From contig CAJQMY010000010.1 of NCBI GenBank assembly GCA_905479565.1, positions 1-48,450 of the forward strand: a DNA stretch of 48,450 nucleotides, given 5' to 3'. Shown in pieces: positions 25,956 through 33,740 of this stretch (the first letter of the stretch is position 1; the number at the start of each line of letters is the position of its first letter). This DNA comes from an uncultured Candidatus Nitrosopumilus sp. GTDB taxonomy: Archaea > Thermoproteota > Nitrososphaeria > Nitrososphaerales > Nitrosopumilaceae. The translations under genes were made by a program, and so were the position numbers. A model generated the notes under the pieces. That model had not been told where the DNA came from, searched no databases, and saw only the letters and a list, made by a program, of their open reading frames with translations.

Positions 25956-27068
25956 CTAACTAGTACTGGGTTCAGGTGCGGACTCTTCTTCAGTACCTTC
26001 AGATGCCACTTCATCTTGTAATTTTGCTGCAAGAATACTGCATTGGGCCGCAATATTTTTGGCACTTTTTCTAAAAGCAATCGCACTTGGAGAATCAGGA
26101 TTTGTAATCATGATAGGTTTTCCTAAATCAGAACCGGACATAATTCCAGCGTTTAATGGAATTTCACCTAAGAAAGGCATGTTGAATTGTTCACTAATTT
26201 TCTTTGCACCGCCTTCACCAAAAATGTAATGTTTGTCATCACAATTTGGACAAATGAAATGTGCCATATTTTCAACAACACCAATGATTGGAACGTTTAA
26301 CTTTTCAAACATTGAAACTGCTTTAACTGCAACATGACTTGCAACGTCTTGGGGGGTTGTAACTACAAGTATCCCAGTAATAGGGATTGTTTGTGCAAGG
26401 GTTAATGGAATATCACCAGTACCAGGAGGAAGATCTACAATCAGATAATCTAATTCAGACCAGGCTGTATCAACTAAAAATTGTTTTAAGATTCCAGAAA
26501 TGATTGGACCCCGATAAATTGCTGCTTGATTTGATTGATCAGCAAAGAAACCAAATGATACAACTTTTAATCCATTAGATTCTGCAGGTTGAAGTTTGTT
26601 ATCCTCTACTTCCATAAATCCATCTTTCATTCCAAGCATCAATGGAATACTAGGGCCATAGATATCAGCATCGAGCAAACCAACTTTTGCCCCTGATTCA
26701 GATAACGCCAAAGCTAAATTCAAAGAGACAGTTGATTTTCCTACGCCACCTTTTCCACTTGCAACTCCGATAATGTTTTTGACAGTTGCCATTCCAGTAT
26801 CATCATCAAGAGAACGTCCCTCCATCACTTTGGCAGTTACTTTCATATCAAAATTTTTTAAATCAGAAAGATCTGCAATTGCCTTTCGCACATCATCTTC
26901 AATCTCAACATTGAACGGACAGGCGGGAGTAGTTAATTCTAAAGTAAATTTTAGATTACCATCATTTAATTCCAAATCCTTAATCATACCCATTGATACG
27001 ATATCCTTTTTCAAATCAGGATCAATAACAGTGCTGAGTTTTTCAAGAACTTGATCGATACCAACCAT
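25956..27068 (-). CDS. Mrp/NBP35-type Fe-S cluster carrier ATPase
   Basis: The 370-aa protein joins an N-terminal MIP18/DUF59 domain (residues about 3-85; IDPDLKKDIVSMGMI, TTPACPF with Cys50) to a P-loop NTPase. The Walker A/deviant motif is SGKGGVGKSTV (104-114), followed by DADIYGPSIPLMLG and the cluster-binding CxxC in FICPNCDD. It should assemble and transfer [4Fe-4S] clusters. NadA, encoded nearby, needs one. The C-terminal tail is acidic and disordered. Confidence 0.93.
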   Translation of the reverse strand: MVGIDQVLEKLSTVIDPDLKKDIVSMGMIKDLELNDGNLKFTLELTTPACPFNVEIEDDVRKAIADLSDLKNFDMKVTAKVMEGRSLDDDTGMATVKNIIGVASGKGGVGKSTVSLNLALALSESGAKVGLLDADIYGPSIPLMLGMKDGFMEVEDNKLQPAESNGLKVVSFGFFADQSNQAAIYRGPIISGILKQFLVDTAWSELDYLIVDLPPGTGDIPLTLAQTIPITGILVVTTPQDVASHVAVKAVSMFEKLNVPIIGVVENMAHFICPNCDDKHYIFGEGGAKKISEQFNMPFLGEIPLNAGIMSGSDLGKPIMITNPDSPSAIAFRKSAKNIAAQCSILAAKLQDEVASEGTEEESAPEPSTS

Positions 27069-27183
27069 TGCGTCAAAAAGTCATCCTACATTATTTAAAC
27101 ATAAGTTAAACTGTAAAAGAATTGGCATTTATTTGAAAAATAAAAAAATCCTTGAGAATTTATGCCTAAAATCACCTAAACAT

Positions 27184-27192
27184 TCATAAATT
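27184..27192 (+). promoter_or_regulatory. TATA-like box before rpo7
   Basis: TCATAAATT is centred about 27 bases before TTG 27216, the right spacing for an archaeal promoter driving a short-leader or leaderless rpo7-spt4 message. It supports the TTG start. Confidence 0.4.
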
Positions 27193-27215
27193 GAAATCCG
27201 AGAAAGACTGTACAT

Positions 27216-27812
27216 TTGTTTTCTATATCTACCTTAGTTGATGTTGTCAGGATCCCTCCAAGCTTGTTTGGAACCACACTCAAAAAGGCAGGAGTGAATA
27301 TTCTCAAAGAAAAGTACGAAAGTATGATCAATGCGGATTTAGGATATATCATTATGATTTTAGATGCCAAAGTTGACGAGATGGGAAAAATGATTGCAGG
27401 TGATGGCGGAACATTCCACAAAGTTGAATTTGAAGCATTAACATTTTATCCAAAATTACAAGAAATCGTTCAAGGTGAAATTGTAGATATTACAGATTTC
27501 GGAGCATTTGTAAGAATTGGTCCGACTGACGCATTACTTCACTTGTCACAAGTAATGGATGATTATCTTAAGAGTGACGTGAAATCTGGAATGATATTAG
27601 CAAATCAAAGTGGCAGAACATTAAAAGTTGGGTCCACACTTCGTGCAAGAATTACTGCAGTGTCATTAGGAAAAGCTGCTGCAATGGGCAAGATTGGAAT
27701 TACATGCAGACAGCCATTCCTTGGGGCAGATGACTGGATTGTAGAAGAAATTAAGAAAGCCGGCGGTGGCAAAGAAGAGCCAGCAAAGGAAGAAAAAGTA
27801 GAGGCAAGTTAG
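27216..27812 (+). CDS. rpo7: RNA polymerase subunit Rpo7 (RpoE')
   Basis: The 198-aa product has the N-terminal RNP-like domain (FGTTLKKAGVNILKEKYE) and a C-terminal S1/OB domain (QGEIVDITDFGAFVRIGPTDALLHLSQ). It pairs with Rpo4 in the stalk of the polymerase. The ~20 C-terminal residues are a Lys/Glu tail, slightly longer than usual. TTG start. spt4 begins one base after the stop. Confidence 0.95.
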   Translation: MFSISTLVDVVRIPPSLFGTTLKKAGVNILKEKYESMINADLGYIIMILDAKVDEMGKMIAGDGGTFHKVEFEALTFYPKLQEIVQGEIVDITDFGAFVRIGPTDALLHLSQVMDDYLKSDVKSGMILANQSGRTLKVGSTLRARITAVSLGKAAAMGKIGITCRQPFLGADDWIVEEIKKAGGGKEEPAKEEKVEAS

Positions 27813-27813
27813 A

Positions 27814-28002
27814 ATGGCACGAGAGATGGCATGTCGCAAGTGTAAACATGTAACGACTCTAAAAGTGTGCCCCAATTGTAAGTCAGCTGACTTGACACCA
27901 GATTGGAATGGAGTTGTACTAGTAGTTGATCCAACAAATTCAGAAATCTCTAAAACTTTAGAAATCACTACAAAAGGAAAATATGCAATCAAGGTAACAT
28001 AA
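27814..28002 (+). CDS. spt4: Transcription elongation factor Spt4 (RpoE'')
   Basis: The 62-aa zinc protein has C7-x2-C10 and C19-x2-C22 (CRKCKHVTTLKVCPNC), followed by the conserved WNGVVLVVDPTNSEIS. It binds Spt5 to keep RNA polymerase processive. The arrangement rpo7-spt4 is standard in archaea. Confidence 0.95.
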   Translation: MAREMACRKCKHVTTLKVCPNCKSADLTPDWNGVVLVVDPTNSEISKTLEITTKGKYAIKVT

Positions 28003-28037
28003 AATCTTTAAAATCAGATTAACAGTGTATCAGTATA

Positions 28038-28853
28038 TTGACATTCGATTCAAAAAAACAATTATCACAATTCCTTGCAGAGGATATTGGTAAAGGAGAC
28101 ATTACTAGTAATCTATTACCTAGAAAAAAAATATCAGTAAAAATTATCTCTAGAGAAAATGCCATTATTGCAGGAGCATCATATGCAAAAGAAATTTTCA
28201 AATTAAAGGGGTGTAGTTCTAAAATTTTAAAAAAAGATGGCTCTAAAATAAAACCAAATCAAGCCATAATGATTATTTCAGGTGATGCGGGAAATATTCT
28301 AACTTGTGAAAGAACGGCATTAAATCTTCTAACAAGAATGAGTGGAATTGCAACTCAAACAAATAATCTGATAAAAAAAATCCCAAAGAAAACAAAATTG
28401 TATGCAACAAGAAAAACAGCCCCAGGTCTGAGATATTTTGACAAAGAGGCAGTAGAGATAGGAGGTGGTAAAAAACACAGGCTCACACTTGATGAAATGG
28501 TCATGATTAAAGATAATCACATTGCGATTAGCCAATCATTACTGTCTTTGATTAAAAAAACAAAAGAAAAATACAAAAAATTTGAAGTCGAAGTTGAAAA
28601 TACTCCCGATGCAGTATTAGCAGCAAAAGAAGGGGCAACCATAATCATGTTAGACAACTTCACCCCAACCCAAATTAAAAAAACAATTCAGACTTTAAAA
28701 AAATCAAAACTAAGGAACAAAGTATTACTTGAAGCATCAGGCGGCATCACATCTAAAAATATTTCAAAATATGGTCAAACTCAGGTAGATATCATTTCAG
28801 TAGGGAGCATCACAAATTCTGTCAAAGGAATCGACATGAGTTTGGAGATTTAA
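28038..28853 (+). CDS. nadC: Nicotinate-nucleotide pyrophosphorylase (quinolinate phosphoribosyltransferase)
   Basis: The 271-aa enzyme has the signatures AEDIGKGDITSN, TRKTAPGLRYFDKEAVEIGGGKKHR (split here by position only), MIKDNH and LEASGGIT. It converts quinolinate and PRPP to nicotinate mononucleotide, the third step of de novo NAD synthesis. TTG start, 35 bases after spt4. Its last 4 bases overlap the convergent TPR gene. Confidence 0.95.
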   Translation: MTFDSKKQLSQFLAEDIGKGDITSNLLPRKKISVKIISRENAIIAGASYAKEIFKLKGCSSKILKKDGSKIKPNQAIMIISGDAGNILTCERTALNLLTRMSGIATQTNNLIKKIPKKTKLYATRKTAPGLRYFDKEAVEIGGGKKHRLTLDEMVMIKDNHIAISQSLLSLIKKTKEKYKKFEVEVENTPDAVLAAKEGATIIMLDNFTPTQIKKTIQTLKKSKLRNKVLLEASGGITSKNISKYGQTQVDIISVGSITNSVKGIDMSLEI

Positions 28854-29238
28854 TTTAATTCTTTTAACAAATTAAATACGGATTTGTTTTTAGGATCAAT
28901 TTCCTGAATTTTTTCACAGCATTGTATTGCGCGCTTATTTTCGCCCAATTTTTGATGAGAATATGCCTTTAACAATAAAACATCAATATCATAGGTTCCA
29001 ATTTCAAGAGATTTTTCAAAATAAGAAATTGCAGTCTTGCGTTTATTTTGCAAATAATAAATTCCACCCACAGTAAATAAAACATCGTGATTGTGGGGTA
29101 CTTTTCGTAAATAATCTGTACCTGATTTTAGAGATTTAGCATATTTTTTTCCTTAACAAGATTTTTGATTTCTTTTAGTTTTTGATTATTTTTTTTCTTT
29201 TGAAGATCTTTTGAATTTCGCGAAAATAGTCCCGTCAT
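28850..29238 (-). pseudogene. TPR-repeat protein interrupted by a frameshift in an A-run
   Basis: Reading from ATG 29238 (MTGLFSRNSKDLQKKK) leads to KEIKNLVKEK and then a stop. If one A is added to the seven-A run (plus-strand T-run 29144-29150), the frame continues KYAKSLKSGTDYLRKVP and on through two TPR motifs: NKRKTAISYFEKSLEIG and LGENKRAIQCCEKIQEIDP. The downstream part alone would be a 73-aa fragment. Either it is inactivated by a single-base deletion, or the base is a sequencing error, or ribosomes slip there. It is the last gene after nadA, 12 bases from it. Confidence 0.75.
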
Positions 29239-29250
29239 AATAAAATAAGT

Positions 29251-30207
29251 TTAGCTAATTGCAAGCATTCTATCAATTGCCAAACGAGCCTTATCTGCAA
29301 TTTTTTTAGGAACGGTGATAACATTTTTTTCATTTATCAATGCATTGTATACTTTTTCAAGAGTAATCATTTTCATATACTGACATTCTGCTTTTTCTGA
29401 TGCAGGAATGAATGTTTTGTCAGGATTATCTTTTTTCATTCTATATAAAATTCCAGTTTCAGTTGCAACAACAAAGTTCTTTGCCTTTGACTCTTTTACA
29501 TGATTTAGCATCCCTTCAGTGGAAAGGATTGAAACTTTTTTGGTATCATAACTTCCATCAGCAACATCATACATCATAGGTGTAGTGCAACCACATTCAG
29601 GATGGATTACAAATTCAGCATCATTCAGAGAGTTTAATTTTTTAGTCACATCTTCAGGAGTGATTCCTGCATGAACATGGCATTCACCTGCCCATATGTA
29701 CATATTTTTTCTTCCAGTCATTTTTGCAACATACGACCCCAAGAACATATCAGGTAAGAACAAAATCTCTTTGTCTACAGAAATTGCTTTAACAACATTT
29801 ACTGCATTCGAAGAAGTGCAACAATAATCAAGCTCAGCTTTAATTTCAGCAGTAGTGTTAACATACCCAACTGCAATCGCATTAGGATGTTGTTTCTTCC
29901 AATTTCTTAATTCATCTACAGTAATTGAATCAGATAAGGAACATCCTGCTTCTAAATCAGGAATTAAAACCTTTTTTTCAGGACTGATAATTGCTGCAGT
30001 TTCCGCCATAAAGTTAACACCGCAAAACAAAATTGTTTTTTGTGAAACTGTTGAAGCTTTTCGAGATAATCCTAAAGAATCACCAGTAAAATCAGCCACA
30101 TCTTGCACATCAGGAATCTGATAATTATGTGCTAAAATCACCACATCTTTTTCTTTCTTTAATCTCAGAATCTCTGCTTTGAGTGCCGAGGATTGCTGTA
30201 CAAGCAT
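29251..30207 (-). CDS. nadA: Quinolinate synthase A
   Basis: The 318-aa [4Fe-4S] enzyme has HNYQIPDVQDVADFTGDS, FCGVNFMAETA, LEAGCSLSD, GECHVHAG and HPECGCTTP, supplying the cluster cysteines and substrate residues. It condenses iminoaspartate with dihydroxyacetone phosphate to quinolinate. It lies in the minus-strand set nadX - small ORF - nadA - TPR, opposite nadC. Confidence 0.95.
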   Translation of the reverse strand: MLVQQSSALKAEILRLKKEKDVVILAHNYQIPDVQDVADFTGDSLGLSRKASTVSQKTILFCGVNFMAETAAIISPEKKVLIPDLEAGCSLSDSITVDELRNWKKQHPNAIAVGYVNTTAEIKAELDYCCTSSNAVNVVKAISVDKEILFLPDMFLGSYVAKMTGRKNMYIWAGECHVHAGITPEDVTKKLNSLNDAEFVIHPECGCTTPMMYDVADGSYDTKKVSILSTEGMLNHVKESKAKNFVVATETGILYRMKKDNPDKTFIPASEKAECQYMKMITLEKVYNALINEKNVITVPKKIADKARLAIDRMLAIS

Positions 30208-30236
30208 AAACAGTACAAAGTGAAATTAGAAGTGAT

Positions 30237-30299
30237 TTAAAGAATGGGAAATGGTCCATAATTCTCTGAAAAACCAGCAAATGTGGCAATTATTGCCAT
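30237..30299 (-). CDS. Possible 20-aa peptide between nadX and nadA
   Basis: ATG 30299 begins one base after the nadX stop, the same tight spacing seen between other coupled genes here. It encodes MAIIATFAGFSENYGPFPIL before TAA. The peptide is hydrophobic with a Pro/Phe-rich end, and 29 bases separate it from nadA. Size alone makes it uncertain, but the coupling is suggestive. Confidence 0.3.
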   Translation of the reverse strand: MAIIATFAGFSENYGPFPIL

Positions 30300-30300
30300 G

Positions 30301-31119
30301 TTAAGTGCCAATCTGAATATGATTTAAACAGTATTTTTTCAATGTCTCAATGGCTGACAAAATCGCCAATCTACTTGTTTTAGGATTATCCGCATCAGGA
30401 TAATTCTCAATTATAAAAGTCATCTTTCCAAATGTTCCTTTAGCTTCAATATGATGTGTATTTTTATCAGTACTAGGATCTGCAATTATTTTGACACCAG
30501 TTTTTTCACTTCCGATTCCCGTCAAAGAAAGCAATGCGGCTACATTGATGTTTGCGGGAAATAAAGATACGGCATCTTTTGCAATTCCATCAAAGACAAT
30601 AGTGGAGGAGCCAATTTGATCTAAATTGATATCAGATGTTTCAAAAAACTTTGCACCCTTTAACGAACGAGGGTGTTTTGTTGTTGTAATTGATAAAGAT
30701 TCAAGTTCATCTTTGATTGATTTTATTCCATCTAGTCCCGCAATAGCACCTGAAGGAAGGTAGATTGTTTTTTTAAAATCCTTACAAGCATCAGATAAAA
30801 TATCATAAATAGATTCATCAAGTAATGCACCTACACTCATGATCATAAGATCTTTTTTGTTTTGTAAGATACCCAAAGAAACATCTCTAACTGCATCTTG
30901 AGATGCAGCTTCAACAACAATGTCAACAGGGTTTGAAGACAACAAATGGGAATTTTCAACTATTTCAGGTTTATTGACAAGTTTTTCAACCAACAATGCC
31001 GATTTCTCTTTGGATTCATCAAAAATGTGTGTGAGTGTCGCAGGAATTTTTCCAGAATCAATTGCAAGTGCAATTTGAGTACCCATTGCACCACATCCCA
31101 ACAGACCTATTCTTTTCAA
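30301..31119 (-). CDS. nadX: L-aspartate dehydrogenase
   Basis: The 272-aa enzyme has the N-terminal NAD-binding motif GLLGCGAMGTQIA, then DIVVEAASQDAV and the active-site region LPSGAIAGLDGIKS. It produces iminoaspartate from aspartate for NadA, replacing the oxidase NadB. ATG start; it leads the minus-strand NAD gene set. Confidence 0.93.
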   Translation of the reverse strand: MKRIGLLGCGAMGTQIALAIDSGKIPATLTHIFDESKEKSALLVEKLVNKPEIVENSHLLSSNPVDIVVEAASQDAVRDVSLGILQNKKDLMIMSVGALLDESIYDILSDACKDFKKTIYLPSGAIAGLDGIKSIKDELESLSITTTKHPRSLKGAKFFETSDINLDQIGSSTIVFDGIAKDAVSLFPANINVAALLSLTGIGSEKTGVKIIADPSTDKNTHHIEAKGTFGKMTFIIENYPDADNPKTSRLAILSAIETLKKYCLNHIQIGT

Positions 31120-31224
31120 GTAATCATACTAGAAAATATCTCTTAATTAATCTAAAAAAACTAAGCATTATTTTCCATATTACATATAATCGATCCCAAT
31201 CAATCATCCTCAATTTGACAAGTG

Positions 31225-31238
31225 AATCTACGTAGATT
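31225..31238. promoter_or_regulatory. 14-bp perfect palindrome
   Basis: AATCTACGTAGATT is fully self-complementary, the size of a dimeric-regulator operator. It is about 105 bases upstream of the nadX start and 300 bases from the stress-protein start, so it could act on nadX. No matching site was noticed elsewhere in the window. Confidence 0.35.
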
Positions 31239-31250
31239 ATAATAATGAAA

Positions 31251-31272
31251 GATTGGGTCAAAATACCCAATC
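31251..31272. promoter_or_regulatory. 8-bp perfect hairpin
   Basis: GATTGGGT (31251-31258) pairs with ACCCAATC (31265-31272) around a 6-nt loop. It is not followed by a T-run on either strand. It lies 12 bases beyond the palindrome, so the two may be one regulatory unit or the remains of a transcribed structure. Confidence 0.35.
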
Positions 31273-31538
31273 CTTGGACGATGGCAAACTAGTAGATAAT
31301 TATCATAGGAAATCATCATTCATTTTAGAAATCCATGTTAAAAGAGAATAGTAGAAATGATCAGTATGATCTAAATACTATTTTTAAAACTAAATTCAAT
31401 TGGAACTATCGCCAAACAATTAATTGTTGTTAGTCTTAAGATCCAATTTTTATTAATTCTCTAATCATATGTCTCATTTTATCTCCAAAATGATGGAAAT
31501 AGGATAGTATTAATTTACAATTGTAATGAACTAATAAT

Positions 31539-31979
31539 ATGACATTTCGTAAAGTAGCTGTTGCAATCATCACTCCAACCCATACCAAGAAATCTTTTGA
31601 ACTTGGTCTTGAAATGGCTAAAAAATTTGATTCAGAACTGATTGTGATAGAATGTATGTATAAAACTCCACCAAAGTTTTATTTTTTTGAAACAAAGTCT
31701 GATAAAAAAACAACACAAAATCAGATTACAAAACTTAAAGCAGAATTAGAAAACTGGAAGGCGATTGCTCAGAAACAAGGAATTCCCATTAAAACAAAAT
31801 TAGCATTGACTGACAATATTTCACATTGGGTAGTTGATTATGTTAAAGAAAACAAAATTGATTTGTTAATTGTGGACTATCCAAAACTATCTATGGAAGA
31901 AATTACACTTTTCGATGACATTATAAATATAATTCATCATAAATCTCATTGTCATCTTTTAACAACGAAACCATCATAA
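31539..31979 (+). CDS. Universal stress protein (UspA) family
   Basis: The 146-aa alpha/beta protein begins RKVAVAIITPTHTKKSFELGLEMAKKF and has the later strand KIDLLIVDYPK, as in UspA folds. The usual nucleotide-binding glycine motif (GxxGx9G-S/T) near the C-terminus is absent; the region reads ITLFDDIINIIHH. It may therefore be a non-ATP-binding type. No operon partner. Confidence 0.75.
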   Translation: MTFRKVAVAIITPTHTKKSFELGLEMAKKFDSELIVIECMYKTPPKFYFFETKSDKKTTQNQITKLKAELENWKAIAQKQGIPIKTKLALTDNISHWVVDYVKENKIDLLIVDYPKLSMEEITLFDDIINIIHHKSHCHLLTTKPS

Positions 31980-32135
31980 ATTTCAAAATGCACACCATTA
32001 GAAAATTATGTTGCAATAATTTCTATACTACGATAGACTAATCTGCATCCATTTCTATCCCTAAAATGGAAGACGGCATTGTATCGTTTTCTAACCGATT
32101 TAATCAAATGAAAGTTAATGCATGCTATGTTCACG

Positions 32136-32347
32136 TCATATTAGATGTATACACCTGATGAGCCTGGATTTGGGTCTTAGGCGACAATTACAACAAGGGT
32201 GCCAAACTCTTCATATTTGACCCATGCATCACATATCTGGCATCTTTTTTGACCTATGTCATACCTTATTCCACTAAGTGGCTTTTTGACCTCAGATTCC
32301 TTGCACTTGCCATTGCAGTTTAAAGGAGGAACAGAAGAACAGGCCAC
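32136..32347 (-). pseudogene. Zinc-ribbon family gene with a frameshift
   Basis: GTG 32347 lies one base after the stop of the upstream zinc-finger gene (TGATGTG), giving MACSSVPPLNCNGKC and then SGIRYDIGQKRCQICDAW. After EEF the frame runs into a stop. Shifting by one base near 32201-32207 restores HPCCNCRLRPKSRLIR, the expected second half of a KRCxxC...CPCCxxxLRxKxR zinc ribbon. The first Cys of the second pair is His in this reading. Related sequences lie at 35160-35318 and 35736-35945. Confidence 0.7.
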
Positions 32348-32348
32348 A

Positions 32349-32543
32349 TCATGCAACAGTTGCTTTTGCCAAATTCTGATCAAGAATCGTAAGGCTACAC
32401 GCTACGTGGATTTGTTCGTCAGTGACATAATTGCATATGTGACAAGAAAACTGGTTTACATCTCTGCATATTTTACATTTCTTTTCTACTTCCAGTTCAG
32501 ATCCACATTTTCTGCAAGAATCAAATCTCATTGTGTACGCCAT
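32349..32543 (-). CDS. Small zinc-finger protein
   Basis: The 64-aa protein has six cysteines in three CxxC pairs: SCRKCGSELE, CKICRDV and FSCHICNYV, plus HVACS. It is a compact zinc-binding domain without other features. It seems to be transcribed from the AATTAGA-rich region upstream and is coupled to the frameshifted zinc-ribbon gene downstream. Probable nucleic-acid or protein-binding role (inference). Confidence 0.65.
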   Translation of the reverse strand: MAYTMRFDSCRKCGSELEVEKKCKICRDVNQFSCHICNYVTDEQIHVACSLTILDQNLAKATVA

Positions 32544-32570
32544 GTTCTTTTTTAATTTAAACAGTATGAA

Positions 32571-32665
32571 AATTAGATGAAACTAATTAGATGCAGCTAA
32601 TAATTCCATGTTCTCATTATATAGAATTAGAAGTAATAGTTCAAACTAATTAGACGTTTCTAATT
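32571..32665. repeat. Cluster of AATTAGA motifs upstream of a zinc-finger gene
   Basis: The 7-mer AATTAGA occurs at 32571, 32585, 32625 and 32648, and its complement TCTAATT at 32659-32665. The last two form an inverted repeat with a 4-nt spacer (CGTT). Two copies lie in the longer context AAACTAATTAGA. The cluster sits in the 249-bp gap between the minus zinc-finger gene and the plus EEP gene, so it could be an operator array for either. Confidence 0.5.
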
Positions 32666-32792
32666 CTAGCATTATTTAATTATCACTTAATGAATAGCAT
32701 CTATGAATAATTATTTCAAAATCCCAATCGGGTAAAATCGTCATATAAGTAATGTACAATGCTTTTATCAAAGTTTTGACATTAACAAATAA

Positions 32793-33665
32793 TTGGCAAA
32801 GAAGTTTTCAGTTTTATCTTGGAATGTAAAGAATTTTTCAACTAAAAATAATAGTAACAATGTCAAAAAAATCGTAGAGCATATAAAAAAGCAGGATCCA
32901 CCAGAAGGGCCAGACGTTATGGCAATTTATGAGGTACGTGGAAAAGATGTTTTTACAACTATGATGAAAGAATTTCCAAATCACATGTTTTTCATTACAG
33001 AGGGAATTCAAGTGCAAGAAATTCTTGTTGGCATTAAAAACAAGTTTACAGCATTTATCACCCAAAGAACTGAATTTAAATCAAAAATATCCACACTTAG
33101 ACCAGGAACACTAGCAACACTTCGCATAAATGATGAAAATTATTCTTTACTGTTTTTGCATACCAAAAGCTTTCCAGACCCCATCGGGTTTGGATTGAGG
33201 GATGACCAACTAAAGCAGGCTTTTGAGTTAAAGAAGAAGATTGATTCTGTATCTGGAGGCAATGGCAAGGGCAAGGGCAACATGATAATTACAGGAGATC
33301 TTAATACCATGGGCCTTGATTATAGAGCAAGAAACAATGATATCTTGTTTGAAGACGAGATAAACCATCTTAAAAAAAATGCAAGTAATCGTGTAATGAA
33401 GATAGTAGAAAAGGACAACGAAGAAACATGGGCAAAAATTCGGACTAGGAACAAAAAGCAGACGGTGTATTTTGGACAACTAGATCACGTTATTGCAAGC
33501 AATCAGATTCGGTTTAACAAAGTAGGTGAAGATAATTCTGATGTTCGGGTTTCTGGATGGAAAGAACATTTGACAAAATCAGACAAAACAAGACCCAATA
33601 CTGCATTGCAGGAATTTCTAGACAACGTTTCTGATCACAACTCATTATATTTTGAAGTACAGTGA
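32793..33665 (+). CDS. Endonuclease/exonuclease/phosphatase (EEP) family protein
   Basis: The 290-aa product has the EEP motifs in order: LSWNVKNF, AIYEVRG (metal-binding Glu), TGDLNTMG, QLDHVIAS and SDHNSLYF at the C-terminus. It is a Mg-dependent phosphodiesterase fold, with DNA, RNA or a signalling lipid as possible substrate. It starts at TTG 32793 and has no signal peptide, so it acts in the cytoplasm. It stands alone amid small zinc proteins. Confidence 0.85.
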   Translation: MAKKFSVLSWNVKNFSTKNNSNNVKKIVEHIKKQDPPEGPDVMAIYEVRGKDVFTTMMKEFPNHMFFITEGIQVQEILVGIKNKFTAFITQRTEFKSKISTLRPGTLATLRINDENYSLLFLHTKSFPDPIGFGLRDDQLKQAFELKKKIDSVSGGNGKGKGNMIITGDLNTMGLDYRARNNDILFEDEINHLKKNASNRVMKIVEKDNEETWAKIRTRNKKQTVYFGQLDHVIASNQIRFNKVGEDNSDVRVSGWKEHLTKSDKTRPNTALQEFLDNVSDHNSLYFEVQ

Positions 33666-33740
33666 TTACAGCATGGTTACTTGCCAAATTAGTTCAAATC
33701 CCTTAATTTAGGTACAAAAAATAAAAAGAAAGGAAAATTC

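Larger units (their letters stand above)
31120..31538. other. 420-bp intergenic region with palindromes
   Basis: Between the divergent nadX and universal stress protein genes. No convincing frame. A perfect 14-bp palindrome AATCTACGTAGATT lies at 31225-31238, and a hairpin at 31251-31272. The rest is AT-rich promoter-like sequence. Confidence 0.45.

Noticed and set aside
32066..32158. 30-codon plus-strand ORF MEDGIVSFSNRF
   Set aside because: It overlaps the end of the zinc-ribbon pseudogene on the other strand and has no supporting feature; chance length.
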